Assembly (NCBI GenBank): GCA_943330745.2
Contig: CALQIX020000008.1
Coordinates: forward strand, 55,348 to 119,347
Direction of reading: 5' to 3'
Origin: Lishizhenia tianjinensis
GTDB taxonomy: Bacteria; Bacteroidota; Bacteroidia; Flavobacteriales_D; Crocinitomicaceae
DNA length: 64,000 bases
Shown: piece by piece, positions 59,754 through 64,000 of the stretch
Layout: each line of letters begins with the position of its first letter
Position numbering within the stretch: position 1 is the stretch's first letter
Notes under the pieces: model-generated
Database searches by the model: none
Told to the model about the DNA's origin: nothing
The model's input: the letters and a program-made list of their open reading frames with translations, nothing else
Program-made: the position numbers and the translations under genes

Positions 59754-60361
59754 AACTAATTTGTATAGGTAGAAATTATGCGGACCACGCAAAAGAAATG
59801 AAATCGGAACTTCCTACAGAACCGCTTTTTTTTATGAAACCGGATACCGCGGTATTGAAAGATGTCGATGAATTCTATTTACCCGATTTAAACTCAGAAA
59901 TTCACTTCGAATGTGAGTTGGTGGTTAAAATCAGCAAAGCAGGAAAACACATTGATGCCGAATTCGCCCATAAATATTATTCGGAAATTACGCTTGGCTT
60001 AGACCTAACCGCACGTGATTTGCAAACCAAATGCAAAGAAAAAGGATTGCCTTGGGAGATCGCCAAAGCGTTTGATAATTCTGCTCCCATCTCATCTACA
60101 TGGATCAATGTTGCTGATATTTCCCTTGCGGATCTGAGTTTTCAGTTCTTCCAAAATGGTGAATTGAAACAGCATGGGTTTACGAAAGATATGATTTTTT
60201 CAATTGATACAATAATAAGTTATGTTTCTCAATTTGTAACGTTGAAAACGGGAGATCTTATTTTTACGGGTACGCCAGCAGGAGTGGGACCAATTCATAT
60301 AGGTGATACATTGGAAGGATTTATGGAATCGAACAAACTATTTCAATTCAACGTTAAATAA
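59750..60361 (+). CDS. Fumarylacetoacetate hydrolase family protein
   Basis: A 203-aa FAH-fold protein: MKLICIGRNYADHAKEM at the N-terminus, the metal-binding IHFECELVVKI (about 48-58), GLDLTARDLQTKCKEKGLPW, and GDLIFTGTPAGVGPIHIGD. It may act as an acylpyruvase or oxaloacetate tautomerase/decarboxylase-type enzyme; the substrate is not readable. It is translationally coupled (ATGA) to the exonuclease gene. Confidence 0.9.
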   Translation: MKLICIGRNYADHAKEMKSELPTEPLFFMKPDTAVLKDVDEFYLPDLNSEIHFECELVVKISKAGKHIDAEFAHKYYSEITLGLDLTARDLQTKCKEKGLPWEIAKAFDNSAPISSTWINVADISLADLSFQFFQNGELKQHGFTKDMIFSIDTIISYVSQFVTLKTGDLIFTGTPAGVGPIHIGDTLEGFMESNKLFQFNVK

Positions 60362-60364
60362 ACG

Positions 60365-61102
60365 ATGGAAGCACAAAAAGAATGGTTTGCTGATTGGTTT
60401 GACACCCGTTATTACCATACCCTATATAAAAATCGCGATGAAGAGGAAGCTAAACGGTTCATTCATAATTTAGCTGATTTCTTGCAACTAAAACCCAATT
60501 CTTCCTTATTGGATCTCGCTTGTGGAAAGGGTCGACATAGCATTACGTTAAATGAATTGGGGCATAAAGTTTTGGGCGTAGATTTATCCGAGAACAGCAT
60601 TCAACAAGCCAAAGAAATGGAACGCAGAGGACTTCATTTTGAGGTGCATGACATGCGAAAACTCATTCCCGGACTTTCATTTGATGCAATTTTTAACCTT
60701 TTCACAAGTCTCGGCTATTTCGATTCAACTTGGGATAACAAATTGGTCATTCAAGCGGTTGCGAATATGCTTTGTGCAAAGGGCCTTTTTATCATTGATT
60801 TTATGAATGCTGAAAAAGTAATTGCCTCTTTGGTCCCTGAGGAAGAAAAATCCATTGAAGGCCTTCATTTTGATATAAAACGTTTGGTGGAAGGAGATCA
60901 TATTTATAAGAAAATTGTTGTTACTGATGAGGCCGATATTCGCAAATATACCGAACGTGTTCAGGCTTTAAAACTAAACGATTTCCAACAATTGCTTCAA
61001 CCCGAATTTAAGATTCTCCATACCTTTGGTGACTTTGATTTAAATGAATTTGACCCAATTACCTCCGACCGATTAATTTTAATTGCTGAAAAAAATGCTT
61101 AA
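60365..61102 (+). CDS. Class I SAM-dependent methyltransferase
   Basis: A 245-aa methyltransferase with SAM motif I LLDLACGKGRHSITL (about residues 41-55), VLGVDLSENSIQQAKEM and FNLFTSLGYFDS. The target is unknown. The start codon lies three bases after the FAH gene and its end overlaps the ZIP transporter start by eight bases. Confidence 0.9.
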   Translation: MEAQKEWFADWFDTRYYHTLYKNRDEEEAKRFIHNLADFLQLKPNSSLLDLACGKGRHSITLNELGHKVLGVDLSENSIQQAKEMERRGLHFEVHDMRKLIPGLSFDAIFNLFTSLGYFDSTWDNKLVIQAVANMLCAKGLFIIDFMNAEKVIASLVPEEEKSIEGLHFDIKRLVEGDHIYKKIVVTDEADIRKYTERVQALKLNDFQQLLQPEFKILHTFGDFDLNEFDPITSDRLILIAEKNA

Positions 61103-61841
61103 TTCAGTCACAGTAATTGGAGGATTCTTAGGTGCCGTGGTTTTAGGAGGGTTTACCGTAAGTTATCTTCAAGCAACAAACAAAACGCAACTCATCAAGC
61201 TTTTATTGGCTTTCAGCGGAGGATTTATGTTATCCATTGCTTTCACCCATTTTATTCCCGAACTCTATTCCCACCAAGCCAACACAATTGGTTATTATAT
61301 TTTGCTCGGATTTTTGATTCAGCTCATTCTAGAATTTTTCTCTGGGGGAATTGAACATGGGCACGTACATTTTCATAAAGGAGAACGAATGCCCTGGGCA
61401 CTATTTATCTCTCTCTCCGTGCATTCAGTAATTGAAGGCATTCCGGTTGGAAATGCTTTGAGTGGGGTAGGGCACTCCATAGAACATGGACACAGCCACG
61501 ATATAAACTCCTTGTTTTTCGGTATTTTATTTCATCAAATCCCCGTTGCTATTGCGCTAATGACACTTCTTTTGAAAACAGATGCAGCTTGTTTAAAGGC
61601 TTGGATCATCTTATTGCTCTTTGGGTTAATGACTCCAATAGGTGTTGTTATAGGAATGACAGTTGAGGCAGAACAAATCGGGTTAAATGAAGATATTATC
61701 TTAGCCGTTGTTGTTGGGATTTTCTTGCATATTTCCACCACCATTATTTTTGAGACTAGTGAAAATCACAAATTCAACATTTTTAAATTAGTCAGTATTC
61801 TGATTGGATGTACCTTGGCATTTGGATTGAACATACTCTAA
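61095..61841 (+). CDS. ZIP family metal transporter
   Basis: A 248-aa membrane protein with about eight helices and the ZIP metal-site motifs SVHSVIEGIPVGNAL (helix 4) and FHQIPVAIALMTLL (helix 5). A His-rich loop HSIEHGHSHD separates them. It imports zinc or another divalent metal across the inner membrane. The ATG at 61095 overlaps the methyltransferase stop by eight bases; the upstream in-frame TTG was not used. Confidence 0.9.
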   Translation: MLNSVTVIGGFLGAVVLGGFTVSYLQATNKTQLIKLLLAFSGGFMLSIAFTHFIPELYSHQANTIGYYILLGFLIQLILEFFSGGIEHGHVHFHKGERMPWALFISLSVHSVIEGIPVGNALSGVGHSIEHGHSHDINSLFFGILFHQIPVAIALMTLLLKTDAACLKAWIILLLFGLMTPIGVVIGMTVEAEQIGLNEDIILAVVVGIFLHISTTIIFETSENHKFNIFKLVSILIGCTLAFGLNIL

Positions 61842-61938
61842 TCATACATTCACTTATAGGTGTGTAAAACAAGTAGGGAAAATTGATACATTAAGCTTGA
61901 TAATAGTTATTTTTATTCAAAAGCTATTCATTAAATTC

Positions 61939-63810
61939 ATGAAACGATTTACTTCCATTATTCCATTTGCGCTACTCGCACTGATATTGATCATTCAGTT
62001 GAGTTTCAATGCTCAAACAAAAAATGACATTCCCTGGTTGTCAAGCAGATATTTTCACTTGAATAACTTACCGGTTTACCAACAGAAAATGGAGGCGGAA
62101 AAACTAATTACCGTTATCAAAAACCAACACAATAACCTGCCTTTTTCTTCATTAGATTCTAAATTTGTGTTATTAACGGTTGGGGAAGATCACGCTGAGT
62201 TTACCAAAACAATTCAGCTTTTTTCCGCAATTACTGAAATTCACATCAGTTTTTCTGGTAAACTCACGGAAGCACAGAAGAAAACCATTGAACATGCGGA
62301 TCAATTTATTTTTTCAATACATGTAAATGAAAACCATTCGTTAACTGATCAGGCATTAGATGAATTTCATAAACTGCGTTGCTCCGGAAAAAAAACTGTT
62401 GTTTTATTTACTCCTTTTGAATTTGCTAAAAATGTAAAGCTGCCTCACAACGATGGCTTGGTGCTTGCGTATGAAAACCACCCGTATATACAAAATCGAA
62501 CCGCTCAAATGCTTTTTGGAGCAGTCCCAGCAACGGGAAAGCTAGCAGATGATTTTTCTGCTTTTCATCCAAAAAATTCGGGAATTGAACTAAAATGGGG
62601 AGGACGGTTGAAATTTACAGATCCCGAGGAAGTGGGAATCGATCCTGCAAAATTGGCTGAAATTGACAGAATAGCGCTCAACGGAATAAAACAAGGAGCG
62701 TATCCGGGGTGTGAAATTGTGGCTGCCGTTGATGGAAAAATATTCTATCGAAAAAGCTTTGGTACACATGCATACACCGACACAACAAAAGTAAAAATAG
62801 ACGATATTTACGACCTAGCTTCCATTACGAAGATTGGAGCTTCAACCACCGGATTAATGTTTTTACAATCTCACGGAAAATTTGATATTAGTAAGAAATT
62901 AGCGGATTATATCCCTGAATATGTGGAAGGAACGAACATGGAACGCCTACTATTGAAAGACATGTTGACACATCAAGCCGGACTCAAAGCGTGGATTCCA
63001 TTTTACTTGCAGGTATTAAAAGACAATGAACCTAATCAGGCACTTTTTAGCAAAACAGAGACCCCAAAATTCAATCGACATGTGGCCGATGACCTTTGGA
63101 TGAATGAAGCGTATGTAGACTCCATGTATAAGCAAATTGCAGCCCAGCCATTAGGTCCAAAAGAGTATAAATATTCCGATTTAGGATATTATTTCATCAT
63201 GAAATTAATTGAAAAACAGAGCAAACACGACTTTGATCACTTCCTTCGCACGCAACTATACGAACCATTGGGATTGCGTTCTATGGGATTTAATCCTTTA
63301 AATTGCCACAACGAATCAACGATTGCCCCAACGGAAAACGATATAAAATTCAGAAAGCAATTGGTGCGAGGTTACGTACATGATCCAGGTGCAGCTATGT
63401 TGGGTGGAGTTTGTGGGCATGCCGGGTTATTTGCCAATGCAACCGATTTGGCTTCATTGATGCAGCTTTTTTTGAATAAGGGATCTATGGGGAATGTTCA
63501 GTATTTAAAACCCGAGGTCGTAGACATGTATACCACAAATCCTTTTTCGTATAACCATCGAGGGATTGGATTTGATAAACCAAAATTAGAAGGTGGTGGA
63601 ACGTGCACAAAATTAGCTTCCAAACGCAGCTTTGGGCACAGTGGTTTCACCGGAACCTTAGCTTGGGCCGATCCAGACAATCAATTGAACTATGTTTTTC
63701 TTTCTAACCGTGTTTGTCCGGATCAAGAAAATCGTAAAATAATTGACATGCATGTGCGCACGGATATTCAGCGTGTATTGTATGAGGCTGTCGCTGGAAG
63801 AAAAAAGTAA
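61939..63810 (+). CDS. Serine hydrolase (beta-lactamase fold) with orphan GH3 C-terminal domain
   Basis: A 623-aa exported protein. After a signal peptide (about 1-27) residues 60-205 look like the C-terminal alpha/beta domain of GH3 beta-N-acetylglucosaminidases (KFVLLTVGEDHAEFTKTIQL, AQMLFGAVPATGKL). The usual GH3 TIM barrel is absent. Residues about 230-620 are a class C beta-lactamase/DD-peptidase-type serine hydrolase with SxxK as SITK (Ser295, Lys298), a YSD in place of YxN (Tyr412) and HSG in place of KTG (His567). Bacteroidetes often carry a full GH3-hydrolase fusion; this is the truncated form. Confidence 0.87.
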   Translation: MKRFTSIIPFALLALILIIQLSFNAQTKNDIPWLSSRYFHLNNLPVYQQKMEAEKLITVIKNQHNNLPFSSLDSKFVLLTVGEDHAEFTKTIQLFSAITEIHISFSGKLTEAQKKTIEHADQFIFSIHVNENHSLTDQALDEFHKLRCSGKKTVVLFTPFEFAKNVKLPHNDGLVLAYENHPYIQNRTAQMLFGAVPATGKLADDFSAFHPKNSGIELKWGGRLKFTDPEEVGIDPAKLAEIDRIALNGIKQGAYPGCEIVAAVDGKIFYRKSFGTHAYTDTTKVKIDDIYDLASITKIGASTTGLMFLQSHGKFDISKKLADYIPEYVEGTNMERLLLKDMLTHQAGLKAWIPFYLQVLKDNEPNQALFSKTETPKFNRHVADDLWMNEAYVDSMYKQIAAQPLGPKEYKYSDLGYYFIMKLIEKQSKHDFDHFLRTQLYEPLGLRSMGFNPLNCHNESTIAPTENDIKFRKQLVRGYVHDPGAAMLGGVCGHAGLFANATDLASLMQLFLNKGSMGNVQYLKPEVVDMYTTNPFSYNHRGIGFDKPKLEGGGTCTKLASKRSFGHSGFTGTLAWADPDNQLNYVFLSNRVCPDQENRKIIDMHVRTDIQRVLYEAVAGRKK

Positions 63811-63879
63811 GTGTTTATTTTCCATTCTCCTTTCTCCTTTCACATATCACACCGAGCATTCTAAGATAAAACCAAATTT

Positions 63880-64000
63880 TTAAGCTACTAATTTTACAAA
63901 AGGTTCATTTCTGTTTGCTACGGCAAAAATCCGAAGTACGATTTTGTTTGCCACGGCGTTCAGAACGGATAGTTTATGTTTGCCTTCTGCAACTTTTCGC
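63880..64000 (-). CDS. IS110-like transposase, C-terminal end (cut by window edge)
   Basis: The minus strand reads 39 residues ending in a stop at 63880: KVAEGKHKLSVLNAVANKIV, then LRIFAVANRNEPFVKLVA. This resembles the C-terminus of IS110/IS1111-family transposases of Bacteroidetes (the '(K)EGKxKxxVLNAVxxKIxLRxFAV' pattern, from memory). The rest lies outside the window, so completeness is unknown. The element would end between the serine hydrolase stop and this gene, but no terminal repeat is evident. Confidence 0.65.
   Translation of the reverse strand, partial: RKVAEGKHKLSVLNAVANKIVLRIFAVANRNEPFVKLVA

Noticed and set aside
1..64000. CRISPR arrays, tRNA or rRNA genes
   Set aside because: No regularly spaced repeats, cloverleaf-like segments or rRNA-like sequence were noticed in any intergenic space.

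Overview
The window looks like a low-GC chromosomal segment of a Bacteroidetes bacterium, most likely order Flavobacteriales and possibly a Fluviicola/Crocinitomicaceae relative (the family guess is inference). The reasons are eight exported proteins with C-terminal type IX secretion (T9SS) sorting domains, a PorE-like TPR/propeller/OmpA protein, Bacteroidetes-type -7 boxes (TAnnTTTG) in front of many genes, a BamA followed by two Skp/OmpH genes, and families such as DUF4907 and 'SHAMGGEL' exported proteins that are typical of this phylum. I saw no rRNA, tRNA or CRISPR array.

Left part (1-14.96 kb). An exported-protein fragment lies at the edge. It is followed by an operon of a nitronate monooxygenase-like flavoprotein and a catalytic/non-catalytic M16 peptidase pair, a SCO1 copper chaperone, a T9SS protein and asnS. 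Next comes a five-gene minus-strand operon coding a GEVED T9SS protein, three Kelch-propeller T9SS paralogues and a DUF4907 lipoprotein, then a TonB-dependent receptor whose leader is a clear TPP riboswitch.

15-18.6 kb is an accessory-looking pocket: a 49-aa leucine-rich-repeat remnant behind a promoter with an inverted repeat, two paralogous membrane proteins flanking a four-helix membrane protein, and another unknown membrane protein.

18.6-33.1 kb returns to core functions: acyl-CoA thioesterase, a T9SS M43 metalloprotease, 2-oxoacid dehydrogenase E1 beta, an MlaFE-type ABC pair, an operon SprT-like/ManC/TauE-like/M20 peptidase/lipoprotein, and the envelope operon uppS-bamA-ompH-ompH-thioredoxin lipoprotein, which ends in a good intrinsic terminator.

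33.3-46.2 kb: a tryptophan 2,3-dioxygenase operon ends in an exported lysyl-endopeptidase-like protease. Two divergently oriented orphan OmpR-type response regulators share a 399-bp spacer that holds a 16-bp palindrome and a long GNRA-capped hairpin; the second regulator overlaps tsaB. Ferritin is followed after 6 nt by a 1300-aa sensor that joins a ligand-binding-type propeller to a class III adenylyl cyclase and an HD phosphohydrolase domain. DNA polymerase III delta' follows.

46.2-64 kb: DUF1569, cysS, a ygjV-like/miaA/mltF-like operon, a T9SS GH16 glucanase, pabA-like glutaminase, ridA, a glycosyltransferase fused to a degenerate polyprenyl-phosphate sugar transferase, a BCKDH-type E2, the PorE-like protein, and an operon of a DnaQ/ExoX-like exonuclease, FAH-family hydrolase, methyltransferase and ZIP transporter. 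Last is a serine hydrolase that keeps a GH3 C-terminal domain without its catalytic barrel. The right edge cuts an IS110-like transposase.

The least explained items are the cyclase-HD sensor with ferritin, the Kelch/DUF4907 operon, the hairpin/palindrome region between the regulators, and the 15-18 kb pocket.
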